A stretch of DNA of 64,000 nucleotides from Triatoma infestans (Eukaryota > Arthropoda > Insecta > Hemiptera > Reduviidae). Shown one piece after another: positions 11,759 through 21,487 of this stretch. The notes under the pieces were generated by a model, which saw only the letters and a list, made by a program, of their open reading frames with translations, was not told where the DNA came from and made no database searches. Made by a program: the position numbers and the translations under genes. The stretch is taken from the NCBI GenBank assembly GCA_011037195.1, contig JAAEAF010001540.1, positions 1 to 64,000 on the forward strand, given 5' to 3'. The first letter of the stretch is position 1; each line of letters begins with the position of its first letter.

Positions 11759-12404
11759 TGTAATGGAATCGTTTGATGTGATTCCTGATGTAGTAGATGT
11801 CTTGACGAGGGCGGAAGTTAGTTGAGAGATTTTGGGAAGTTAGTGCATCGAATTATTAATACGGATTTTATAAAAATAAACTGTATTTTAACAATAATTT
11901 TAACGTATAAATGGTAACTAATAACTAGCAAAATACTTAGGAATAAATAGAAGATAAATAAGTAATAAATTAGAATGATAAAATAACGAACTAAGATGCA
12001 CTACTAAAAGATAAGTTTAAATGAAACTGTGTATAGTCGCGTAAACTGCTGCTCGTGTATATGGACGTGCTCGTATCGTCGTGTATGATATAATGATCCT
12101 CTCGTTGTATATGACAGAGTTAGTGTTGGCCACACTCACACCAAGACATCTGTCCTAGTGTGCGACCTTGTGCGACCTTCGTAGTTTGCTGGCCTTATTT
12201 AGGTCAGTGGCCAACCTTATCGGTGCTTGCCTTGATGTAAAGTATTGAAAAGGGCTTTGTTGTTTGTTTGGCCGGCATTGTTTTGAAGACAGCGGCCTGC
12301 TAGGTCGCTGGTTATAAATTGTTCTTTTATTACTGCCATCCTTTGTTAAGATAGCAGCTGGCTGGAACCACTTTGACATTGGTATGACTTTCCATGGCAT
12401 TACA
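11759..12404 (-). mobile_element. Solo LTR, family S1, copy 1
   Basis: This is a 646-bp sequence with 7-bp inverted ends (TGTAATG...CATTACA) and a perfect 4-bp target duplication, CTTA, at 11755-11758 and 12405-12408. It is the reverse complement of the copy at 45736-46468. TGT...ACA ends and a 4-bp duplication are typical of Ty3/gypsy LTRs. No internal retrotransposon sequence adjoins it, so it is read as a solo LTR left by recombination. The strand given is only relative to the other copy. The 81-residue frame at 12155-12400 lies wholly inside and is not a gene. Confidence 0.85.
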
Positions 12405-14260
12405 CTTATATTATTACAAAATCAAAATGATTTCAATAAAAACTAGTAGAAATCTATTGAATATGTATTCCACAATAATTTGCAAAGAGTGGCGTAAAGC
12501 ATTAAAAATTTGTTTCATTTCTTATTCGGAAATTACTGTCTTCTCAGAGAAAAACTTATATACTTATAATATATATATCATATATATATATATCAGTCTA
12601 AAGCAATCTTCTGGGTCAAATCATTAATGAAAAATTGCAATTATTAGAATAATTATTAGAATAATAAGAAAGCTTGGTGTTTTTTACCCAGCTAGGCTAA
12701 AAAGCTCTAGTAGTGTCTAGCAGAATAATCCTTTAAACAAAAAGTAAGACCTCCTAATTTAATACATTTTTTTTTTCGCCTCCATTCTATAATTAATCAC
12801 GAAAAATAGAAAGAGTTTTAAAAAGTAAAAAATAAAAAAAAACAACAACAGAAAAAGAGTTTTAGAGTGAGAGATAGAGGAAATTTAGTTTGCTAGTGGT
12901 TTCAGTTCAATGTAGGAAGGAACACGTTCACATCTCCTCATGTGTAAAGGTTGTACTCCATCATTGTCAAAGGTTCAGATAGATCGAGAACTATCGATCA
13001 CTGTGGCTCCTATTACAACTCAATATTCCATTCGAGATTTTTCTTGGGAATGAGTTATTTACTTCATATATTGGGTACAAAAATATTTCTAAATTGAATA
13101 GAAAAATTGGGTTCACAATTCTAGAAATGAATCAGAGTTTTTTTTCTGCAATATTTTCCATAATATTTTGGTTTTGGTTGTGCGTCCACCATCAAGCTGG
13201 CTATGTAAACAATGTGACACCAGACAATTGCACAAAGCAAAATCAGTTCATTCACACTCTCTTGATCTCTGGAAGGATTCTAATAATCACTAGAAAGTTC
13301 TAATGAAAAATTATAACAATAAAAAAATATATAATAATAAAAAATGGGACTTTTTACGAAAAATATTTTATGGGACCTTTTGTTTGAATCATGAATCAAT
13401 AATATAGAAATAACATTATAGTAAACTTTATCGTCGTCGTCTCATCCATCGAAATCGATAATTGATTATAGAATATATTTTTTTTTTTCATATTCACTAA
13501 AAATAAAATTTCAAATAACAACAAAAAGTGTGAAGAAAAGTTTCATTCAAAAATAAAAAAATAAAAGATTGAAATTTTTTGTTATACGTATTTGTGGTCC
13601 TCGAAGGTGGTGAGACAAAGAAACAGGGGTCTGCTTAAGGCAAACATGTGAGACACAACTGCCGCGTCAGGCCCCGCGCTCATTTATGGTCCCAACTTCT
13701 TAGTATACAAGGAATATTCCTTTCACTTCTATGTACAAGGAATATAGAATAGAAACTGACATAAATTACATAATAATTACAATGAAGAGTATCTTTTGTC
13801 TGTGCTCCCAAACCCGAAACACTACTTGTTTTAATATTTATATTTCAGAATATCTTTGTGATATAATTCACATTATATTAATTTTTAATTAAAATTTATA
13901 GTTGTAAAACTGTTAAAAATAATTGAACATATTTTTTTTAAAGTACACCTTTACAGTATACCTTTGTTCATTCATTTTTTTATCCTTATTGCAATTTTTA
14001 TATGAAAATCTGTTTGGTTTGCTTCCATGTAATTAAGCGCAAGAAACCAAAATGATTCAATTAATCAATTAAGTACTTAGAAGAAAGTCAGATTCCTTAG
14101 ATCCGTTATTTGTCTCTAGTAAGAGAAATGGCTTACTTTTTTCTCATTAAGTCATTTTGTGATCAAACGTATGAACATTATTAAATCATATTTTAACCAT
14201 GATAAAGTAAGCAAAGTTGAATGATTGATTGATAACGTTGTATTGAAAGATAATTATTTT
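12405..14260. other. AT-rich non-coding sequence with a repeat fragment near 13195-13290
   Basis: No gene was recognised. 13205-13275 (GACAATTGCACAAAGCAAAATCAG...) resembles the arms of the foldback at 29782-29940 and a fragment at 60361-60405. An AT microsatellite lies at about 12566-12592. The frame at 13094-13303 looks like a chance ORF. Confidence 0.45.
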
Positions 14261-14267
14261 TTGACAA

Positions 14268-14960
14268 TCTACACCGACGGAAGTAAAAAAGAAGACAGGA
14301 AGTGGTAACAGTAGAGAAATCAAATCCGCTAAATTTCGGTACATAAAATTTTTTCCAAAAACAAAGCAAAATTATTGGTAGCTCTAAACTGATTCGATTG
14401 GTAGGAGGAAACTTATAAAGAGGACGTGTATAGATTGTAAGCCTACATGGCAGCCTGATTTCTCAAGGAATCATCAATAACAATCGGCGATCACGAGAGA
14501 CTGGCTGAAAGTATCAGCACAGAAACATCTCGTCTGAGTGAAAATGGACATTGATATTACCTTCGACTCGTTTAAATCCTATGACGGAATGGAAGGTAAT
14601 GAATTAGCGGATTACTTAGCTAAAGAAGCATCCCAGGACCAACAATCAGAACTCTCATATACTTAACTGTCAAAAGCCATGCATAAAACGGGCTACTTTT
14701 GCCGGCAGGATTAGAAAAATGGAATCTTAGTTGGCAGCAATCAGAAAAAGGACATCAGATAATACTATTCTTTCCATGTTTACCATGTTTAAGGATTTAT
14801 TACCTTATACAACGCATCTATTGTTAGAATACGGACCAAATATGCATTATTTATATAGATTTAAAATCACTGACAATCCACATTGAAAATCTAACATACT
14901 ATCTGTTAAATTCATTGAACACTTCCTGTTTGATTGTATATTACTGAAAAGATTACGAAA
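14268..14960 (+). pseudogene. Decayed LINE fragment with RNase H and C-terminal region
   Basis: Translated in shifting frames, it begins with IYTDGSK, the first Asp block of LINE-encoded RNase H. It continues with GMEGNELADYLAKEAS near 14590-14634, the usual end of that domain, and then shows a Trp-rich linker. The frame near 14855-14960 gives RFKITDNPH and IEHFLFDC, where I/Jockey-type elements have a Cys/His-rich C-terminal segment. Stops and frameshifts are dense, so the copy is old and inactive. Confidence 0.75.
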
Positions 14961-14969
14961 TCTTTTATT

Positions 14970-16004
14970 CGCCATGATAGGCTGAAAGGCGAGTCTAGGC
15001 CCATAAAAGGGAATAGGATGATAATATCAAAGAACATAGTGTAGCAATATAAATATAATTTATTTCGTTCTATTTACATATTTTAATTCTATTCAAATTC
15101 AAATTCGTTGTGATTCTTAATAAAATTGTTTTTTTCATATATCAAAGTAATAATTTTCAATGATTGAAAAATTAATATAAATTTATTAAATGTAATATTA
15201 GTTAGTATGTGCAGCAAGTAGAAATAATAAATTCCTCCTAAATATTGGTACATTAAGGAGGCAAACAAAAAAAACACAAGTAGAAAATCTAAATTTCTTT
15301 CATTTAAGAGGGAAATTTCTTATAAGAAAAGATTCTTTACTTTTAAGAATGCAAAAAAAAAATATGCCTGCAGCATATAACATCAAGTCGTAATATGAAA
15401 ACATGGATTTTACAGTATATCGATATGCATTTTAAATGAATGATCATTAAAAGATTGTAAGTATAAAAACTGGAAGAAAGGAACAAAGCAAGTATTTTTA
15501 CCAAACGCTGGAGCGCCATAACTGCAACCTACTTTATTGACCAGTTTTTGAATTTATATATAACAAGAAAGTTAATATAAAATAAAAAAAATTCTTTTCT
15601 TTTCAAATATATGAATAAATAGATGCGTTGAGTTTTGAGTTTTCGTTATCCAATCCGTGTATGTATTACATATATAAAAAAATATATTATATATTTATAT
15701 ACAAAAGGAATACATGAAGGAACATAATATGATATATATATGTGTGTGTGTGTGCTTTATAAGTATTTTATAAAACAAGGCACGTAGTAAATGATATCTG
15801 TTACAATACCTGACCTATATCAAAAAGGAAAAGTGGTAATATCATTGCATTGTGATGGAATGAGTAAGTTAAAAGTGGCGCTGTTTTGTGGGGAGGGGTT
15901 ACTATAAAGCAGAACGTTAAGAAGGTTTAGCGCTGAGAAACTGTTGATGAAGTAATCAGAAAGATACGTAGGGTAAGTACGTGTAGTAAATATTGTATTT
16001 GATA

Positions 16005-16039
<35 letters not shown>

Positions 16040-16890
16040 CAAAAGTGTGAGTTAGAGGCGGAGGGGAAAAGAGGAAATAAGTTATATAATATGAAATCAG
16101 TAAAAGTATAAAAGTGGTGGTTATGTGCGCGTTTTCCCATATGTAGCCTGGAAATTATTACACTCACTATATTAATTTTCCTCCGAATTCTATATTAAAT
16201 GATGAACAGTTTTAATTAAATATTTATGATATTGTACTCTAGCTTTATGTATGGTGTAGGATTTGAAGTAAGTTCTAGCTTAAGAATTTTATCTACTCAG
16301 GCAGATTACTTAGTATTTAGGAATAGAAACAATTAAATAACTCTTACTAAACAACAAGGTTCCTAAACTTCCTCATGTTGCTGTTATCTTCACAAAGAAC
16401 ATTGCAAAACTCGCAGTCATTCGATTTACTGTCATTAACAATTAGATAACTCTCAGTTCTTAGGTAAAATTATGAATTAGACTAATGAGTAAAGTAGCAG
16501 CTTTATACGTATACTAAAGTCAGTGTTAACTGTACACAAGTCAATTATTATTGAATAATAGTTGCAGAGACACTTTATACATGTATTAAATATAGATACT
16601 TGCTGTAATAGTAAAACTATTATAAAACCCATAAAGAGAACTAAAGTTTAGTTTCTAATGATATGAAGAAGGTTATAAACTTAAAGTTATATTATATTAT
16701 GTTAACGATACTTATTTTAATGACTATTGAAAAAAATTAATTTTTTATTAAAAAAAAAATTAAGAAATTATACTTCAGTGTCATTGGCCATTACTCTGGT
16801 GCTCGGGATATAATCAGCCTTTGTCGTTTGCGATATAAACATAATATAAATATAATATTATATAATATGATATAATATATTTATTTATTT
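14970..16890. other. AT-rich non-coding sequence with TA/TG microsatellites
   Basis: No gene was recognised. Microsatellite tracts occur at 15733-15754 (TA then TG) and 16003-16040 (TA). The 62-residue minus-strand frame at 15089-15277 is AT-driven and resembles nothing known. Confidence 0.5.
16003..16040. repeat. TA microsatellite
   Basis: An almost uninterrupted alternating TA tract, broken by a TGTG near its start. Confidence 0.9.
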
Positions 16891-16899
16891 ATTTTTTTA

Positions 16900-17750
16900 T
16901 TTATTATATTTTTATCAACAAACGGCGTAAGCCTTATGGTTGAAGTCATTACATTTGATACATACAGTGATACATAAAATAATAATAGTAAAATAATACA
17001 TGCTCATTTAACAATTTAATCTTCAAGTAATGCAAAAATGTTTTTTTGAAAAGTCCAGATGCCATTTGAAAACCCACATCACCAGGAATATACTCATTCC
17101 ATGACCTGCATATTCTACAAATGACGTCAGCGTTGAACAGCGCAGTAGTCTTAACGGCAGGGACCACGAAATGCGAAGTACTGCGCAAGCAGCGAGGTGG
17201 TACATGAAAAGGAATGGCAGCAAGTAGCTCCATGCAATCAATTTCGCCATTCAAGAGCTTCTTCAAGAATAAAAGACCAGCATATCGTCTACTAGACTCT
17301 AAAGAGCATAAATGAGTAGCACCGCTGGGTAACCTTTTCTTAAAAGTCCTGATGAAACGGTTTTGTATTGCTTCCAGTCTGACTATATCCTTCTTGGTGT
17401 AAGGACACCAAATCAATGACGCGTACTCAAGAAGGCTTCTAACGTATGCATTGTACGCAGTTAGCACCGCTTTGGGATCTCTAAGATCACGAGTGTGCCT
17501 TAATACAAAACCCAGTGCTCTCGATGCTTTCCTACAAACATATTCAAACTGTTTTGTGAAAGAGAGGTCATGACTCAGAGTAACTCCTAAATCCTTCACG
17601 TTACGAGTCCTCTCCAATGGTTTGCCATCAATGAGGTACTGATATGATATAAAAGTCTTTTTGCGATAAAAAGAAATGACTTGGCAATTTTTAACATTTA
17701 GCTCCATGCCATTACTAGAGCACCAGTCAGAAATAATGCGGAGGACATAA
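16900..17750 (-). mobile_element. LINE 3' fragment, Jockey/CR1-like
   Basis: A 5'-truncated LINE on the minus strand. Its open frame ends at 16949 and encodes only the part after the RT catalytic centre: ISDWCSSNGMELNVKNCQVISFYRKK, VKDLGVTLSHDLSF, the AYVRSLLEYASLIWCPY block, RLEAIQNRFIRTF, and a C-terminal segment with VPPRCLRS and RICRSWNEY. It ends in an (A/T)-rich tail near 16900. The frame remains open at the 5' end as far as 17884, but the first ~45 residues come from the neighbouring repeat (17760-17885), not from the LINE. Confidence 0.85.
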
Positions 17751-17884
17751 ATATGATATAATATACTATGTGATATAAAGCCATCTCTTATACGATTGAT
17801 TGTAAACCTTACTCTGACGATTGGTGAAAATCCGAAACCAGTCAGAACCAAAACATTGAAGCATGCTGCGACGGATAAAATCAC
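16949..17884 (-). pseudogene. Truncated reverse transcriptase ORF fused by chance to a flanking repeat
   Basis: This 311-codon frame is open throughout. Codons from about residue 47 onward are LINE RT thumb and C-terminal sequence, with no RT catalytic residues. The N-terminal part translates the antisense of a dispersed repeat carrying the hammerhead-like motif. An open frame this long in a dead 5'-truncated copy suggests the insertion is fairly recent. The Met at 17884 is not a natural LINE start. Confidence 0.8.
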
Positions 17885-17885
17885 A
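17810..17885 (+). ncRNA. Hammerhead-like structured motif, copy 4, in a repeat arm
   Basis: CUGACGA at 17814-17820 fits CUGANGA with C in the variable position. An extra U, a partly decayed hairpin (GAAA loop at 17826-17829), GAAAC (17834-17838), CA and GUC (17841-17843) follow. Downstream, GCATGC...GACGGATAAAAT is shared with copies near 20733-20756 and 58349-58369. Confidence 0.5.
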
Positions 17886-18016
17886 GATATCCGACTGGTA
17901 ATGGTTTAATGTTGTTGCTACTATTTTCTGGACTAAATTAATCTCATAAATACTATATCCACTTCAAACACAGAGTATGAGATCTGAAGGAGAGTTTTAA
18001 AAGGATTTAAACAAGC

Positions 18017-18149
18017 AAAATATTAGATGGCTGGGGCCAAAGATAATGCCTACTTTTTATTTTTAAAAGGGGTCATTTGATGTTTAGGACACCTTTGGGG
18101 TCCTTCTTCAGGAACTGCATAATAGCCGGCCCCAGCCATCTAATATTTT
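18017..18149. repeat. Short foldback element with perfect 22-bp arms
   Basis: AAAATATTAGATGGCTGGGG plus CC at 18017-18038 is repeated exactly in reverse complement at 18128-18149. The ~90-bp centre contains a degenerate copy of the hammerhead-like motif on the minus strand. There is no coding capacity. Confidence 0.9.
18078..18118 (-). ncRNA. Degenerate hammerhead-like motif, copy 5
   Basis: The minus strand reads CUGAAGA, A, a hairpin GGACCCC/GGUGUCC (one mismatch, AAA loop), then UAAAC where other copies have GAAAC, and AUC. The core G is lost, so this copy would not be expected to work. Confidence 0.3.
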
Positions 18150-18589
18150 AGCTAGTTCAATTAACAACAGCCAAACATAACTATTGTTTATTTTTTACTA
18201 ATATTATGTTTTTACTACAACAGTTAATGAAATAAAAATTATATAAAAAGTGCTGAAAGATTTTCGGTAATATCTAATAGCAGAGCCCACATTATAATTA
18301 GATGAAGAGAGGTACTCTTAAAAATCTTACGATCGGTAGTCCGAGCAATGAGAATTCACTTGGAATCGAAGAGTCTTGGGTAACCCTGACCTGAGCCTGA
18401 GAGGGGTATCTGTTGCATGCAGTTACTTGGGGAGTAGCAACCCCACGGGTTACCACAACTCAGTATTCCATGCACTTCGACAGAACAGTACTCGATACAC
18501 TTAAACTACATACACTCTACACTTTACAGACAAGGACAAACACAGTACACAATCTAAGGGTCTCCGTCCCTAGTTAATTGGCGTAAGCC

Positions 18590-18850
18590 AAGGGAGAAGG
18601 ACGGGATTAGCTCAGTGGTAGCGCGCTTAACTAGCAACGCGGTGGTTTCGGGTTCTAGGCCAGCATGCTGCCCTTAGATTTTCTATTCCTAGGAGCATCT
18701 ATGACTCACTGTCCGGTTATGAGCAGTGTTGTCTGTAGCTAGAGAACACTGTTTGGAAGCCGGCAGGGCATTGAAAAGGCTCCGGGGGCGCAAGAGATCA
18801 TTCAGGTCGCAGTGCAATAATCCCCTACAACAACCTAAAATCTAACCTCT
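18590..18850 (+). mobile_element. SINE family A, copy 3
   Basis: The tRNA-like head GGATTAGCTCAGTGGTAGCGC begins near 18604, with a damaged B box (GGGTTCTAGGCC). The family body follows, with GAGAACACTGTTTGGAAGCCGGC and GAAAAGGCTCCGGG. The 3' end differs from the copies at 6814 and 10575 and has no clear A tail, so the right boundary is approximate. Confidence 0.8.
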
Positions 18851-18879
18851 TCCTGTGTGACCATAACAATAATTTTCAG

Positions 18880-19330
18880 ACTGAAAAGCAGTAGATTGAT
18901 TTACGGAAAATGGATTAATTGTAAATGAGGAAAAAAATCGAATCGATGCTATGCCATATCTCGGATTCTGTGGATAGCAAAGTTAAATTTCTGGGCATGA
19001 CTTTGAATAATAAGCTAGATGTTTCAGCGCCTTTTGGAAAGGTTAATTAGTGTTTTTCTTATTGGAAAATTAAAGGAAGTATTCAGCCTTGAACAATTAA
19101 AAATGGTTTACCAAGAATTGTTCCCTAATGTCAAGAAATATGGAATTATATAATCGGGTTCTCCTAATGAGGCGAAGATGATCCTGCGACTGCAAAACAA
19201 AGTGGTAAAAGTGAACTTTACAAATGACGTGTTGCAGACCAGTTTTTCAAGACTTCAGTGACAGTGCCGGCCCTTTTTGTCTCTAGCTGCTTAATGTATG
19301 CCAAAAGGAACATTCGCCAACAACAGCGAA
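18880..19330 (+). pseudogene. Decayed LINE reverse transcriptase fragment (post-catalytic region)
   Basis: Across two frames the sequence encodes NGLIVNEEKN and VKFLGMTLNNKLD, then FSLEQLKMVYQELFPNVKKYGII, SGSPNEAKMILRLQNKVVKV and a weak downstream segment. This is the order of blocks after the catalytic centre in Jockey-like LINEs. Stops and frameshifts make it a pseudogene. Both ends are unclear. Confidence 0.7.
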
Positions 19331-19334
19331 GCCT

Positions 19335-19552
19335 TATAGTTAACGCAGTTCCCTTTATTTGATTGATCAAGAATATAAACGGTTACACTATACAGACTTT
19401 TCCACTAACTTCCAGAAAAAGTACAGAAACAATAAATTAACAAAATATTAATAAATAATAACATTGAGGAAAACAGTATTTGTTTTAAATTACTAACATG
19501 TTTTTTTGTTGACATTGTACATTAATGAATGTATATGAAAATATAGTTGTTA

Positions 19553-19586
<34 letters not shown>

Positions 19587-20590
19587 AAAAATATTCCATG
19601 AAATACAATTATACATTATTATCATTAAGCTAAATACAATTATATATCATTAGCTGCCAAATAAATGTATTTTTTACGACTTCTAAAAAGGGCAAAATTA
19701 GAAATGGTAGTTTAATTTACAAAACAGACTTTTTGTTATTTAGAACTGACTGATTAGGTCAGATGGTTTTAAAGGGCACATAATATAAGTATACATATAA
19801 CATTACAACTGGCACTAGAGAATATACTCTTTTGTAGACTGTCCAAAGGTTCATGTCTCTTCTATTCTCTAAAAGTTGTACCTCCCTTTGCTTCCTGTCT
19901 CTGAATATATTCGCCTCACGTAGCAACTACAGTGAGTGAGGATTACGTAGTGTTAGCAACACAACCAGTATCTAGAGAGTGTAACGTCGTCAGGGGTGCA
20001 ATATTACCTCTAACAGAACCACACCTTCCTTCTGATGATATCTTTTTAGATTTACTTTTACAAAAGGAGTGTACAGTCAATGATATTTCGGGAGATGAAA
20101 TAACTTACATTTTTATAATATCATTTAAACCTGGCAATCCTTTTTCACTTAAAATCTAAACCTTTTGGTTCAACTAATTCAATTTATTTCCAATCCCAGC
20201 GTTTAAAATTGGATTTCCATTGTTTTTTCAATAAGGATTGTTGTTTTTGCACTTTATTACAAATAATGTTCAGATTTCAATGAATATCTACAGAAATCAT
20301 TACATTTTTACGACTTTTAATAACAACAAAAAACTATTGCAACTTCTTGATGTTAATGTGAAAATAATGTTTAAATTATGCTATACAACTGCGCCTAGAG
20401 CATACAGATTGCATTATGTACCTTAATTCGAGTTTTCTTAATTGGTTGCATGAATGAAGACTTCATCTATTCTGTTAATTCTTTGAGTTGCTTAAAGGTA
20501 AATTTGAATGTAATATTTTTTTTGTTAAATCTAAGGATGGCTCCACAATGCTGGATAACATGTGGGATTATACCCGTCATAGTGCGCATA
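19335..20590. other. Non-coding sequence with an ATT microsatellite
   Basis: No gene was recognised. Two short plus-strand frames (19932-20159 and 20238-20426) have no similarity I can name and no LINE motifs. An ATT microsatellite occupies 19551-19585. Confidence 0.45.
19551..19585. repeat. ATT microsatellite
   Basis: About eleven uninterrupted ATT units. Confidence 0.95.
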
Positions 20591-20600
20591 CGAATGTTGT

Positions 20601-20632
20601 TTCTGGTTTCGGATTCTCTTCCATCGTCAGAC
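20601..20632 (-). ncRNA. Hammerhead-like structured motif, copy 6
   Basis: The minus strand reads CUGACGA (20630-20624), extra U, hairpin GGA...UCC with a GAGA loop, GAAAC, CA, then GAA instead of GUC. It is the left half of a foldback whose right half, at about 20702-20760, carries the shared GCATGCTATGACGGATAAAA sequence. Confidence 0.4.
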
Positions 20633-20813
20633 TAAGGCTATCAATTCGTGTAGAGAGTTGACTTCAACTTTATGTTTTTGTCACGCATTACACTTATTCA
20701 GTATCCGAAACCTGGCAGAAACCACATTAATATGCATGCTATGACGGATAAAAATCCCAGATAAGATTTTTTTGAAAACAGATTTTAAATGTGGACGTAA
20801 TAAGTATTTCTAT

Positions 20814-21404
20814 TGTAACGAGGCGGGCGTGTTGGGAGGGGATTGACGGGAACTCATATAGACAAGCCTTGGTTTCAGAAAATAATGTACTTATTGAATG
20901 AAAGTTGTCTGTACAAATTATACTTTTAATAATGAACCTTACAAAAATTTAGTACTATTAAAAAAACTAATACCCTTTAAAAATTAATACTATTACCTTA
21001 CAAGCTAATATCAAACTTAAGTTACAATTACTAATCAAATTCTAAGCCAAAATGTTAATACTAATCATCCTATGCCAAAACAAACAAAATATAATAAATT
21101 CAATTATTAAATAATAAATTCTCATGCCTTGCCAGAGTTACTATGGAGAAGCTGACTCACCTAACGCCCAAGCACACAGCCATAAGCCAGGTTTCATTCT
21201 TTGCACACAACCACAGACTGACTTCCTTCGAGTTGTTATTGTAATCTCATGACAATAGGAATTCACTCCAAAGAGGGGAGGATTCCCGAGTCAGCAATCT
21301 CTGTAACATCTCTGACACGGCCTTTGCTACTCTACATTTAATTCAAATCTATATTCTACACTTAATTACGTTCAAATATTACGTTTTATATTTATTTGGT
21401 TACA
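20814..21404 (-). repeat. 3' LTR of the gypsy element
   Basis: This 591-bp LTR lies at the left end, which is the 3' end for a minus-strand element. Compared with the other LTR it has 7 extra bases near 21111 and one fewer A near 20965. Confidence 0.96.
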
Positions 21405-21420
21405 AATCACCCCCCGAATT
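21405..21420 (-). other. Polypurine tract for plus-strand priming
   Basis: Immediately inside the 3' LTR, the minus strand reads AATTCGGGGGGTGATT. A G-run ending directly at the LTR is where Ty3/gypsy elements start second-strand synthesis. Confidence 0.8.
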
Positions 21421-21487
21421 AAAGAAGTTGGTATCTCGTCTTGATCCAACTTCTCTTACCTTATCTAGCACTCCCCCTACACTCTCA

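Noticed and set aside
12155..12400. 81-codon minus-strand ORF
   Set aside because: It lies entirely inside a solo LTR, resembles no protein, and the copy at 45736 does not keep the frame.
19932..20635. Three plus-strand ORFs possibly forming a host gene
   Set aside because: They share no domain, have no consistent splice signals that I could find, and the last overlaps the foldback at 20601.
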